DNA of 21,975 bases from Algibacter_G agarivorans (lineage in GTDB: Bacteria > Bacteroidota > Bacteroidia > Flavobacteriales > Flavobacteriaceae). A program made the translations under genes and the position numbers. Location: the NCBI RefSeq assembly GCF_039543245.1, contig NZ_BAABJJ010000025.1:1-21975 (forward strand), read 5' to 3'. Each line of letters opens with the position of its first letter. Within the stretch, counting starts at the first letter, position 1. The notes beneath the pieces are model-generated. The model saw only the letters and a program-made list of their open reading frames with translations, was not told where the DNA came from and searched no databases. Shown piece by piece: positions 1-6,806 of this stretch.

Positions 1-836
1 CGGACTCGGGGTTAAATGCCATTGCCGAGAACTTTGAGAACCAGACCAACCCTCAACAATTGTTTATAAGAGTGGAAAGCTTGGTCAATGCCTCTTGCTA
101 TGATACCACGTCTTTTTATATAGGGGTTAATAGTCAACCGGTAATTGATATGGATGTGATTTGGTATTTGTGCCCAGGAGAAGATGTTCAGTTATATGTG
201 AATTCTATCCATGATGAATATATATGGAATACCGGCGAAACAAGTTCTGAAATAATAGTAGATGAACCGGGGGATTATAAAGTTACTGTTTACAATATAA
301 ATAACGATACTTATAAAACAACATGTAGTGTAAGCAGGACTATTAAAGTAGTAGAACCTGATTTTCCTAAGGCTGTAAATATTGAAATTAATGATTGGAC
401 ATCTAATAGTAATTCCGTGTTAGTACATGTGGATGGAACAGGTCATTATGAATATTCTATAGATGATTACGACTATCAAGATAGTAACTTTTTTAATGAT
501 TTATTGCCAGGAGATTATACAGTTTATGTGAAAAACGAAAACGGATGTATTGTTTACACCGAAGACATATACCTATTAAACTATCCTAAATTTTTCACAC
601 CCAATAGCGACGGATACAACGATTTCTGGAAGATAAATTTTTCTGAAACTGAACCTGATATAGAAATCAATATTTTTGATAGATATGGAAAATTAATAAC
701 TCAATTAAATCCACTTTCTAATGGATGGGATGGCACTCTTAATGGTCAAGTACTAGCTACATCAGATTACTGGTTTGTAGTTGTCAGACCAAGTAAAAAC
801 AAGCAGTACAGAGGTCATTTTACTCTAAAACGATAA
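1..836 (+). CDS. T9SS type B sorting domain-containing surface protein (3' end, partial)
   Basis: The reading frame is open from the left edge (codons in phase with position 3), so this is the C-terminal part of a larger secreted or adhesin-like protein; the apparent TTG start at 60 is an artefact of the cut. The first visible stretch (NPQQLFIRVES) resembles the end of a repeat seen in large flavobacterial gliding or adhesion proteins. The last ~85 residues, from FFTPNSDGYNDFW through IFDRYGKLI and GWDGTLNGQ to YRGHFTLKR, match the gliding-motility-associated C-terminal domain (T9SS type B, CHU_C family). That domain directs the protein through the outer membrane by the type IX machinery, usually with PorV/SprF-type partners. 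The middle is beta-rich and carries Ig/SprB-like repeat character (EYSIDDYDYQDS, LPGDYTVYVKNENGC). The gene ends at a strong terminator and converges on the helicase gene. The ligand or substrate is unknown. Confidence 0.9.
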   Translation, partial: DSGLNAIAENFENQTNPQQLFIRVESLVNASCYDTTSFYIGVNSQPVIDMDVIWYLCPGEDVQLYVNSIHDEYIWNTGETSSEIIVDEPGDYKVTVYNINNDTYKTTCSVSRTIKVVEPDFPKAVNIEINDWTSNSNSVLVHVDGTGHYEYSIDDYDYQDSNFFNDLLPGDYTVYVKNENGCIVYTEDIYLLNYPKFFTPNSDGYNDFWKINFSETEPDIEINIFDRYGKLITQLNPLSNGWDGTLNGQVLATSDYWFVVVRPSKNKQYRGHFTLKR

Positions 837-872
837 AAAAAGCCTTAAAATCAATGATTTTAAGGCTTTTTT
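835..872. terminator. Bidirectional Rho-independent terminator
   Basis: A near-perfect hairpin (AAAAAGCCTTAAAATCA followed after one base by its reverse complement) starts at the stop codon of the + gene and is flanked by A and T runs on both sides. It can therefore terminate the + strand surface-protein gene and the minus-strand helicase gene, which converge here. Confidence 0.9.
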
Positions 873-898
873 ATAAGTTATAATAAGGGGTTGTTTTC

Positions 899-2749
899 TT
901 ATCGTCTAGAACGTCTAGGTCTTGAAGGACCTGAATCAGAATCTGAACGTCTTGGTCTGTCCGAACTAGAGTTTGAATCACTTCCAGAACGTCTAGGTTT
1001 CGAGTAAGAACCCGCGCTACCACGTCTTTCACTTCGGTTTCCAGAAACACCTTTTCTATCGTCGCGTCTTCCACCGCCGCCATCACGTCTTCCGCCTCCG
1101 CGTCTGTCGCTGCGTCTTCCGCCGCCACCACGGTTTTCAGACACTTCAACATTTACAAAACGACCTTCGTGTTTAAAGTCGGTAAAATGCGCTAATACTT
1201 TTTCTTTTAATTCATTCTCAGTATTAAAGAAAGAGAAGCTCTCTTTTGTTTCCACTTTAAAAACATCATCTCTACCAAGATTCATTTGTTCTTTCAGGAA
1301 GTCTTTCAACTTCATCCAATCAAAACCGTCTTTTCCTCCAACATTTATAAAATAGCGTGTGGAGTTTTTGCTTCCTCCAAAATCACGACCACCTTCGCGT
1401 CCGCCATCTCTATCAAAAGAACCTTCGTCTATATTTAAGTTTTTAGATTTATTATAGTAATTATAAAAACGTGTAAATTCAACCGAGAAGAATTTTTTAA
1501 TCAATTCATCTTTATCCGTATCAGCAAATAATTCATTAATACTGGTTAAATGCTTATCAATTTCATGATTAATTTCTGTATTGTGAATTTTATTAGCAAG
1601 CGACATTAATTGTACTTCGCAAATCTGTGAGCCGTCAGGAATTTCTTTTTTCTCGAATTGCTTTTTAATAATGCGCTCAATACTTTTTATTTTACGAACC
1701 TCACTTTTAGAAACAATAACCATTGAGATTCCTGTTTTACCTGCGCGTCCTGTTCTTCCAGATCGGTGCGTGTAAATTTCAGGTTCGTCTGGCAACTGGT
1801 AATTTATAACGTGTGTAATGTCGTCAACATCAATTCCACGAGCGGCAACATCGGTTGCTACAAGCGTTTGTATTTGTTTGTTTCTAAACGATTTCATTAC
1901 TAAATCACGTTGATTTTGACTCAAATCACCATGCAGTGCACCAGCGCTATAACCATCTTCAATAAGTTGCTCAGCCACTTTTTGAGTATCACGTTTTGTT
2001 CTACAAAATACTACTGAGAAAATATCAGGGTTGGCATCAGATAAACGTTTTAATGCTTGATAGCGGTCCCTTGCATTCACTAAATAATATTCGTGCGATA
2101 CTTGGTTGGTGCTTTCATTTTTATTTCCAACAGTAATTTCCTGTGGACTCTTCATGAATTTTTTAGCAATAGTAGCTACTTCACGAGGCATAGTTGCAGA
2201 AAATAACCATGTGTTTTTTTCTTCAGGAGTATGTGATAAAATATCGGTAATATCTTCTTTAAACCCCATGTTTAGCATCTCATCGGCCTCATCTAAAACA
2301 CTGTATTGTATTTTAGAAATATCAACCAAACGTCTGCTAATCATATCTTTCATTCGGCCAGGAGTAGCTACAATAATTTGTGCGCCACGTTTTACCTCAC
2401 GTGCTTGGTCTGTAATGCTAGAGCCACCATAAATAGCGACAACATTTAACCCTTTGCAATACTTACCATATTGCTTCATTTCGTTGGTAATTTGTAAACA
2501 AAGTTCGCGTGTAGGCGATAAAATTAAACCTTGGGTTGTTCTGCTTGCAACATCAATTTTCTCTAACATCGGAAAACCAAAAGCCGCAGTTTTACCTGTT
2601 CCCGTTTGGGCTAAGGCTACTAAATCGGTTTCCGATTCCAATAAAATTGGGATTGCTTTTTCTTGTACTTCACTGGGTTTAATAAACCCTAAATCTGTAA
2701 TTGCGTGTAATAGGTCGTCATTAAGACCTAATTCTTGGAATGTGCTCAT
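899..2749 (-). CDS. DEAD-box ATP-dependent RNA helicase with DbpA-type RNA-binding domain and Arg-rich tail
   Basis: This 616-aa cytosolic RNA helicase is of the DeaD/CsdA type, which unwinds structured RNA in ribosome assembly and mRNA turnover, often under cold stress. Visible motifs in order: Q motif (GFIKPSEVQ, ~21-29), Walker A AQTGTGKT (47-54), PTREL (79-83), TPGR (~129-132), DEAD (153-156), SAT (184-186), ARGID (303-307) and HRSGRTGRAG (328-337). Residues ~465-538 look like the DbpA RNA-binding domain (FINVGGKDGFDWMKLKDFL). The tail from ~540 is low-complexity Arg/Gly/Ser (GGGGRRSDRRGGGRR, then RPRRSDSDS-type repeats), a non-specific RNA-binding extension common in Bacteroidota homologues. 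The gene stands alone, converges on the surface-protein gene, and has a 5' leader of about 120 nt with hairpins, which suggests post-transcriptional control. The family call is firm; the exact orthologue (deaD versus other paralogues) is not. Confidence 0.95.
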   Translation of the reverse strand: MSTFQELGLNDDLLHAITDLGFIKPSEVQEKAIPILLESETDLVALAQTGTGKTAAFGFPMLEKIDVASRTTQGLILSPTRELCLQITNEMKQYGKYCKGLNVVAIYGGSSITDQAREVKRGAQIIVATPGRMKDMISRRLVDISKIQYSVLDEADEMLNMGFKEDITDILSHTPEEKNTWLFSATMPREVATIAKKFMKSPQEITVGNKNESTNQVSHEYYLVNARDRYQALKRLSDANPDIFSVVFCRTKRDTQKVAEQLIEDGYSAGALHGDLSQNQRDLVMKSFRNKQIQTLVATDVAARGIDVDDITHVINYQLPDEPEIYTHRSGRTGRAGKTGISMVIVSKSEVRKIKSIERIIKKQFEKKEIPDGSQICEVQLMSLANKIHNTEINHEIDKHLTSINELFADTDKDELIKKFFSVEFTRFYNYYNKSKNLNIDEGSFDRDGGREGGRDFGGSKNSTRYFINVGGKDGFDWMKLKDFLKEQMNLGRDDVFKVETKESFSFFNTENELKEKVLAHFTDFKHEGRFVNVEVSENRGGGGRRSDRRGGGRRDGGGGRRDDRKGVSGNRSERRGSAGSYSKPRRSGSDSNSSSDRPRRSDSDSGPSRPRRSRR

Positions 2750-2832
2750 TCTTGTATAATGTATGCGATTTGTTATGAGTGTTACATAAAGAAGCGAATC
2801 GACATACTTAAACCTAAACTTCTAATAACACA

Positions 2833-2868
2833 TCCTCACTCTGAGGAATATAAACTCTTCTTGAGTTT
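2833..2868 (-). promoter_or_regulatory. Two hairpins in the 5' leader of the helicase mRNA
   Basis: TCCTCA-CTC-TGAGGA at 2833-2847 and AAACTC-TTCTT-GAGTTT at 2852-2868 would form at the very 5' end of the transcript. A third inverted repeat (TTATG, 7 bases, CATAA; 2773-2789) lies closer to the start codon. Structured leaders of this kind are known for cold-induced helicase mRNAs; a function here is inference. Confidence 0.4.
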
Positions 2869-2875
2869 CAAGCGG

Positions 2876-2883
2876 CAAAGATA
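2876..2883 (-). promoter_or_regulatory. Candidate -7 box (TATCTTTG) for the helicase gene
   Basis: Read on the minus strand this is TATCTTTG, an exact match to the Bacteroidota TAnnTTTG -7 element. It lies ~127 bp upstream of the helicase ATG, giving a leader of ~120 nt. No clear -33 TTTG is seen. The leader contains two hairpins (see 2833-2868). Confidence 0.5.
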
Positions 2884-2900
2884 CACTATTATTTGACTTG

Positions 2901-2926
2901 TCATTCCTGCGAAGGCAGGAATCTCA
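2901..2926. repeat. Short dispersed palindrome (ATTCCTGC...GCAGGAAT)
   Basis: A perfect 8-bp stem with GAAG loop (2903-2922) inside CATTCCTGCGAAGGCAGG-type sequence. It is the form of dispersed intergenic repeat common in flavobacterial genomes. It lies just upstream of the helicase promoter. Confidence 0.6.
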
Positions 2927-2953
2927 TTATAAGGTCCTTAATTTTAATTATTT

Positions 2954-3110
2954 GGGCGTTTTAACACGCTTTCACTACTCAATCTTTCTGCGAAGCAGTC
3001 CCGAACTAGTTTCGGGGTCTTATTATCAAATAACTTTTAGTTAAAAACGGAAGTTCTAAGTATAAATCTTCGCAAAAAGGATTTCAAACATGCCGTTCAA
3101 TCGTTAACGC
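2954..3110. repeat. Dispersed repeat element bounded by GGGCGTT and TTAACGC (157-bp copy)
   Basis: The element starts GGGCGTTTTAACACGCT and ends TTAACGC. A second copy at 17748-17831 has the same ends (GGGCGTTTTAACAGGCT ... TTAACGC) and shares CACTACT and AAAAAGGATTT. This copy has a longer interior containing a CCCGAA-CTAGT-TTCGGG hairpin (3000-3016). With its flanks it fills the 354-bp gap between the helicase and HEPN genes; I see no gene in that gap. Its last bases supply the stop codon of the HEPN gene. Confidence 0.55.
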
Positions 3111-3877
3111 GGTTTTCTGCTAAGGTAATTTCCGCGATTAAGATAGTGACCATTTATTATAAACACTAAATCTTCTTTAACCGAATCAGCTCTATAACAT
3201 GTTTTAAAACTTCTGTTTTCATTTCCATTTGGTTTTAGTGATTCAAAATCGAAAATGGCATCATTTTTAGATTCATTAGTGGAATAAGTTACTTCCATCA
3301 CTGAATGATTATGCATTCTTAATTCAGAAACAAAATCCAATTGTTCAATAAATGTAGTCTTGTTAATACCAAGCAAAATATAATTATTCATGAGCAAAGC
3401 GGAGTTTTGCATTGATAAATCAATTTCATAACGTGAATTTGCAACTTGTTTAGTATCAGTTTTTAATAGTCTTAGTTTTGGCTCTAGGATTGAATAAACA
3501 TAATCAAGTTCAGCTAAAAATTTATTTTTCACAATCACCATATTATATCCAGTATCACAATCACCAATATACCTACTTGAATAAATTTTAGTTATTACAT
3601 TAAGGAAATCTGCATTTAATTCTTCTAAGTTGTATTTTTCTATTTTGGATAATAAATCAATTAAGTTGTGAGTAAATTTCGGTTTATTTCCTTCAGAATC
3701 AATTAAGGCTTTGAGGAATTTCTCTATGGATGTGTTAGCCAAGCAACAAGCTTGTATAAGCTGGTTGTTATTAAATAGAATTCTTGCTGCTAAGTAGTCT
3801 CTATAGGAATCACCAAGAAAACCTAAAAAGCGTTTACCTTGTTTTATAGGTTTTTGATAATCTTCGAAAGGTTTCAT
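3104..3877 (-). CDS. HEPN-domain protein, orphan, with unrecognised C-terminal half
   Basis: The 257-aa protein has an N-terminal (~22-135) four-helix HEPN fold: DYLAARILFNNNQLIQACCLANTSIEKFLKALI, then THNLIDL, as in the PF05168 type. HEPN proteins are often RNases of toxin-antitoxin systems or partners of MNT nucleotidyltransferases. Here there is no MNT or other antitoxin gene next to it, and the usual catalytic R-x4-6-H motif is not apparent, so an active RNase is not shown; the conserved-looking SSRYIG (100-104) fits the later helix of this subfamily. Residues ~140-257 are not recognised; they are polar, lack membrane segments and carry three Cys in the whole chain outside this part. A good -7 box lies 19 bp upstream. 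The stop codon lies in a dispersed repeat, so the original C-terminus may have been altered. The function is unknown. Confidence 0.7.
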   Translation of the reverse strand: MKPFEDYQKPIKQGKRFLGFLGDSYRDYLAARILFNNNQLIQACCLANTSIEKFLKALIDSEGNKPKFTHNLIDLLSKIEKYNLEELNADFLNVITKIYSSRYIGDCDTGYNMVIVKNKFLAELDYVYSILEPKLRLLKTDTKQVANSRYEIDLSMQNSALLMNNYILLGINKTTFIEQLDFVSELRMHNHSVMEVTYSTNESKNDAIFDFESLKPNGNENRSFKTCYRADSVKEDLVFIINGHYLNRGNYLSRKPR

Positions 3878-3895
3878 ATAAAAAATATTTTAAGA

Positions 3896-3903
3896 CAAAT
3901 TTA
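3896..3903 (-). promoter_or_regulatory. -7 box (TAAATTTG) for the HEPN gene
   Basis: Minus-strand TAAATTTG, an exact Bacteroidota -7 element, sits 19 bp before the ATG at 3877, with a T-rich TTTTC about 19 bp further upstream in the -33 position. The transcript would have a leader of ~12 nt. Confidence 0.55.
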
Positions 3904-3980
3904 AATTAGTTTTGTCAGAAAATAATTATTATTTGTTAAGAATTATTAACAATGATACTAGTGAGGTTTTTTACTTGGTT

Positions 3981-4103
3981 GTCATGTGAAATGAGGAACG
4001 ATTGAGACATCACATAAATCTAATAAAACTTTGTTTATTAGCACCTTAGCGCTTCATAAATTATGAGATTTCTCCTGTCGTCGAAATGACAAAGAGATTC
4101 AAA
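3981..4103. repeat. Two dispersed intergenic repeats
   Basis: 3981-4019 (GTCATGTGAAATGAGGAACG ... TCACATAAAT, with TGTGA/TCACA arms) and 4044-4103 (CTTAGCGC ... ATGAGATTTCTCC ... GTCGAAATGACAAAG). The second is closely repeated at 6746-6806. Both match the general form of the GTCATT(G)CGAGGAACG / GAGATTTCTCC-GTCGAAATGAC repeats common between flavobacterial genes. No protein is encoded. Confidence 0.6.
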
Positions 4104-4185
4104 TCTAAATCTCTAAACATTTCAAAACTAGGTTATATTAATTTGTAGTTGTTTTTTGATTCGTGAGTTTCAGTGAAAACTCCTC

Positions 4186-4362
4186 CGCAAAGTCTCCCGA
4201 CTTTGAGGAACACAACAAATAAAAAGGACACAAACCAATAACTTTAAAAACTAAACGAAACAGTGTATCAGAAAAAGCAACAAAATAAAATATGATATAA
4301 AACAAAAAGTAATGCATAGATTTATATAAAAACATATATAGCTCAAAGTCGGAGACTTTGCG
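4186..4362. repeat. 177-bp AT-rich segment bounded by near-perfect inverted repeats (MITE-like)
   Basis: The left end (4186-4207) and right end (4342-4362) are inverted copies differing by one base indel: CGCAAAGTCTCC(C)GACTTTGAG. Each end is itself a hairpin (CAAAGTC-TCCC-GACTTTG and CAAAGTC-GGA-GACTTTG). The interior is AT-rich and has no convincing ORF; a 114-codon minus-strand frame across it and the transposase remnant has no recognisable features. It abuts the IS110 remnant on its right. This could be a non-autonomous mobile element or two copies of a dispersed hairpin. Confidence 0.45.
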
Positions 4363-4541
4363 CAGCGGGGAAATACAATAGGGCCGGTAGAGCGATTTAT
4401 GAGCGCATAGTCGCCAAAGGAAAGAATAAAAAACTAGCATTAATTGCTGTTTGTAAAACGCTGTTAAAATAGGCATTTGCAATAGTAAAATCGGGGTTGA
4501 TTTATGATGATACTTATAGAACTGCTTTAGCGAAAAATTAA
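4363..4541 (+). pseudogene. IS110-family transposase, decayed C-terminal fragment
   Basis: In the + frame starting at 4371 the sequence reads KYNRAGRAIYERIVAKGKNK, then KLALIAVCKTLLK, an in-frame TAG at 4470-4472, then AFAIVKSGLIYDDTYRTALA and a TAA at 4539. This is the typical C-terminal tail of IS110/IS1111 transposases (YERxVAKGKxKKLALIAVxxKLLKQAFAIxKSG), in which the TAG position is usually Gln, so a single CAG-to-TAG change explains the nonsense codon. The catalytic N-terminal RuvC-like DEDD domain and most of the C-terminal Ser domain are missing. The fragment begins where the 177-bp inverted-repeat segment ends. It is dead and marks an old insertion beside the GMC genes. Confidence 0.75.
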
Positions 4542-4627
4542 CTGGCTTTTACTTGTTTTTTAGCATAGTACTTTGTTGTAGCTCATTTGAATCATTTTTA
4601 ATGACTGCGTGAGTTCGAATAAGTTAT

Positions 4628-6160
4628 TTACATTTTGTTTTTTAAATAATTTGATAGTCTAAGTGATAATGCTGTCAAACTTAGCGTAGGGTTTGATGCT
4701 CCTGAAGTAGGATAGCATGAGGCTCCAGCAATAAACAAATTTGAAATACCATGAACCTGGCAATTCGAATCTACCACTCCTTTCTTTGGGTCATCAGCCA
4801 TTCTGGTTGTGCCCATATGATGCCACCCTCCATTAGTGCTATCAGGGAAAGTGTCGTCATTTTCATCCCTTAAGAATTCATTAAGTCTTATTCTGCCAAT
4901 TCCTGCAATACCAATTTGCTGACCTAGAATTTGATAAATTTTACGGACGCTATATTTATCAAGTGGCGTTAATTCCCAATGGAGGTTCGCCCGCGGGACT
5001 CCCAGTTCGTCCTTTTCCTCTCCAAGCGTTACTCTGGAATTTGGATTAGGTGCTTGTTCAATACGAGTATTGAGCTGATAGGCTCTTTCAATATTTCCTT
5101 TTTCTCCTTTTGCTTTTTCTGTTGCCTCATCCCAGTTAGCAAAAATGTTATCAAGACTTTTTCTGGGATCACTATTTTGCCAAGTCTCCATTCTGGGTTT
5201 TTGATATTTGGCTATACTTAGTGGTACGAGTGAAGCTGTCCCATTTAACATTTTTTCATTGGTCTGCACCTCTTCAGTAATGGCTAATTCTGCACTTGCT
5301 TTAGTGATTCCATAATCCCATGAATACAAATCTGTAGGAAATGGTTTGGACAACCATAATTCGGCAGAAGCAACTTCTAAATGTTCCTGAAAATATCTTC
5401 CAACCAAATCATTGTCATTACCTAGACCTTGTGGTGTTTGGGAATTTGCCGCAAGGAGTATCCTAGCATTCTGAATTGTTCCGCAAGCCATGACAAAATG
5501 TTTTGCTTTTACGGTATGTGCTTTTCCTGCGTAATTTTTGACAATTACTTCTTTCACGTTGGATATAGTGTCATCAGTTTTGATATCCACTGCATTTGCA
5601 TAAGTATAGAGGTGAATGTTTTTTGCTTCGATAATGGTTTTCTTATATAAGTTGCCATATCGTGCTTGACTAAATTGCCACATTTTGTTCCACACCACTT
5701 TATTATCAAGAGGAAAAGGGGTTAAGTTTGGTAGTTCGTTATTCCAATATTCGTACTCATAATTATAAGGCCCCAGTTTCAGAACTTTATTCGCTTTTGC
5801 ATAAAAAGGGTCAAGATCAGTTTTGGAGATTGGCCAACCACTATTTGGCACCCAATCCCGTTTCTTAAAATCAATAGGATCAAAGGGTGCACACATCCCA
5901 GCCCAATGACCTGTTGTTCCACCGAAATAATGAAGACGGGCAGATTTTAGTGGAAAGTACTTTTGACCGGTTGTTTTACCAGCATAAAGTTCCTGCACTT
6001 TATCATCGTATTCAAATCCACCTCCTTCAAGTAATATTACCTTGTAAGGAGTATCCATCCAGTCTAGAGCTATGCTGATTCCTGCAGCTCCTGCTCCAAC
6101 AATACAGATGTCTCCTTCAATTATCGAATTGTTCTCTAATTCTCTGGCGTCAATATGCAT
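4628..6160 (-). CDS. GMC-family FAD oxidoreductase (membrane dehydrogenase catalytic subunit)
   Basis: A flavoprotein of the glucose-methanol-choline family, likely oxidising a sugar, polyol or alcohol. I start it at the ATG at 6160 (MHIDARELENN, 510 aa), two bases after the stop of the upstream partner gene; the longer frame to 6226 would add 22 residues lying inside that partner. The N-terminal Rossmann site is DICIVGAGAAGISIALDW (GAGAAG at 22-27), and GGTTGHWAGMCAPFDP follows as the FAD-covering segment. The C-terminal GMC domain carries HHMGTTRM (447-454), with the catalytic His region, and GASNPTLS with N490. The protein has no signal peptide, whereas the partner has a Tat-like one. This matches gluconate/fructose dehydrogenase systems in which the large subunit is exported bound to the small one. 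No cytochrome c subunit gene is adjacent. The substrate cannot be read from sequence. Confidence 0.88.
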   Translation of the reverse strand: MHIDARELENNSIIEGDICIVGAGAAGISIALDWMDTPYKVILLEGGGFEYDDKVQELYAGKTTGQKYFPLKSARLHYFGGTTGHWAGMCAPFDPIDFKKRDWVPNSGWPISKTDLDPFYAKANKVLKLGPYNYEYEYWNNELPNLTPFPLDNKVVWNKMWQFSQARYGNLYKKTIIEAKNIHLYTYANAVDIKTDDTISNVKEVIVKNYAGKAHTVKAKHFVMACGTIQNARILLAANSQTPQGLGNDNDLVGRYFQEHLEVASAELWLSKPFPTDLYSWDYGITKASAELAITEEVQTNEKMLNGTASLVPLSIAKYQKPRMETWQNSDPRKSLDNIFANWDEATEKAKGEKGNIERAYQLNTRIEQAPNPNSRVTLGEEKDELGVPRANLHWELTPLDKYSVRKIYQILGQQIGIAGIGRIRLNEFLRDENDDTFPDSTNGGWHHMGTTRMADDPKKGVVDSNCQVHGISNLFIAGASCYPTSGASNPTLSLTALSLRLSNYLKNKM

Positions 6161-6162
6161 GA

Positions 6163-6546
6163 TTAGTTGGTTTGAGTTAATGAAAAAAGTGCACACTGGC
6201 GTGCTTCTGTCCTCGACAAAACCCATCCATCAACCATCACAGTATTTCCTTTATTATAATCATCTGTAATTTGTTTTCGTAACACTTCGGTAATTGTGGT
6301 TATTTCAGTTGATTCATAATCTGATAGATGTTTTATCAACTTACGTTCACTATTTTCATCTGAAAACTGTTTCCGGTACATTTCACCGATTTCACCGATT
6401 GTAGTATCATCCCAGATGTGCGATAGCAATTCTGGTTCGGTTAATAATTGATCGTATTCTGGAGTATTAAATTTATAATACCACGTTGAAATTGCGATAG
6501 CCGAAATCCCCAATCCTGACAATAAGATAAATTTTCTTCTTTTCAT
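6163..6546 (-). CDS. Gluconate 2-dehydrogenase subunit 3-like protein (Tat signal)
   Basis: A 127-aa small subunit translated just before the GMC gene (2-bp gap, same strand). The N-terminus MKRRKFILLSGLGISAIAIS has the twin-arginine pair followed by F and a hydrophobic segment, as expected for a Tat-exported or membrane-anchored protein. The rest (TEPELLSHIWDDTTIGEIGEMYRKQF ... LRKQITDDYNKGNTVMVDGWVLSRTEARQCAL) has the conserved end of the gluconate_2-dh3 family, GWVLSRTEARQCAL. In this family the subunit escorts the flavoprotein to the periplasm and stabilises it. No good -7 box is seen upstream (TTATTTG is the nearest). Confidence in the family is good; the specific enzyme is unknown. Confidence 0.82.
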   Translation of the reverse strand: MKRRKFILLSGLGISAIAISTWYYKFNTPEYDQLLTEPELLSHIWDDTTIGEIGEMYRKQFSDENSERKLIKHLSDYESTEITTITEVLRKQITDDYNKGNTVMVDGWVLSRTEARQCALFSLTQTN

Positions 6547-6654
6547 TTCTTAGTATTTTAAGTTAGTAGGTTTCTTTGTCTTACAAATAATGAGTTACAA
6601 CTAAGGCGGATATGAAATCGTTTGAATGTTTTATATCCGACGTTAATGAAACAA

Positions 6655-6672
6655 TCCCGATAGTTATCGGGA
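6655..6672. repeat. Perfect hairpin repeat TCCCGATA-GT-TATCGGGA
   Basis: An 18-bp perfect inverted repeat in the gap between the M48 and GMC small-subunit genes, of the CCCGATAGTTATCGGG form found dispersed in flavobacterial genomes. It is similar in design to the CCCGAACTAGTTTCGGG hairpin at 3000-3016. It could also act as a weak terminator or barrier. Confidence 0.55.
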
Positions 6673-6745
6673 CAGCACATGTAAACGAAGGTAGCTGAAA
6701 ATTTTTACAAAGTCAAGTTTTAATCAAAACAATCCTACTTTGCGT

Positions 6746-6806
6746 CTTAGCGCGATATAAACCATGAGATTTCTTCTTAGGTCGAAATGACAAAGGGATT
6801 CAAAAT
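6746..6806. repeat. Second copy of the ATGAGATTTC...GTCGAAATGACAAAG repeat
   Basis: Closely similar to 4044-4103 (shared CTTAGCGC, ATGAGATTTCT, GTCGAAATGACAAAG and GATTCAAA). It abuts the stop codon of the M48 protease gene. Confidence 0.6.

Noticed and set aside
871..1152. 93-codon minus-strand ORF at the helicase 3' end
   Set aside because: It is an alternate frame of the repetitive Arg/Gly-coding tail of the helicase; its Val/Asp/Ala-rich repeats are a by-product of that repeat.
2901..4103. Clustered palindromic repeats considered as a CRISPR array
   Set aside because: Repeats are of different sequence, irregular spacing and no constant-length spacers; no cas genes are in the window.
4138..4482. 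114-codon minus-strand ORF with hydrophobic middle
   Set aside because: It runs through two hairpin repeats and antisense to the IS110 remnant; its composition (many Y, F, K, S) looks like translated AT-rich noncoding DNA, and I recognise no domain.
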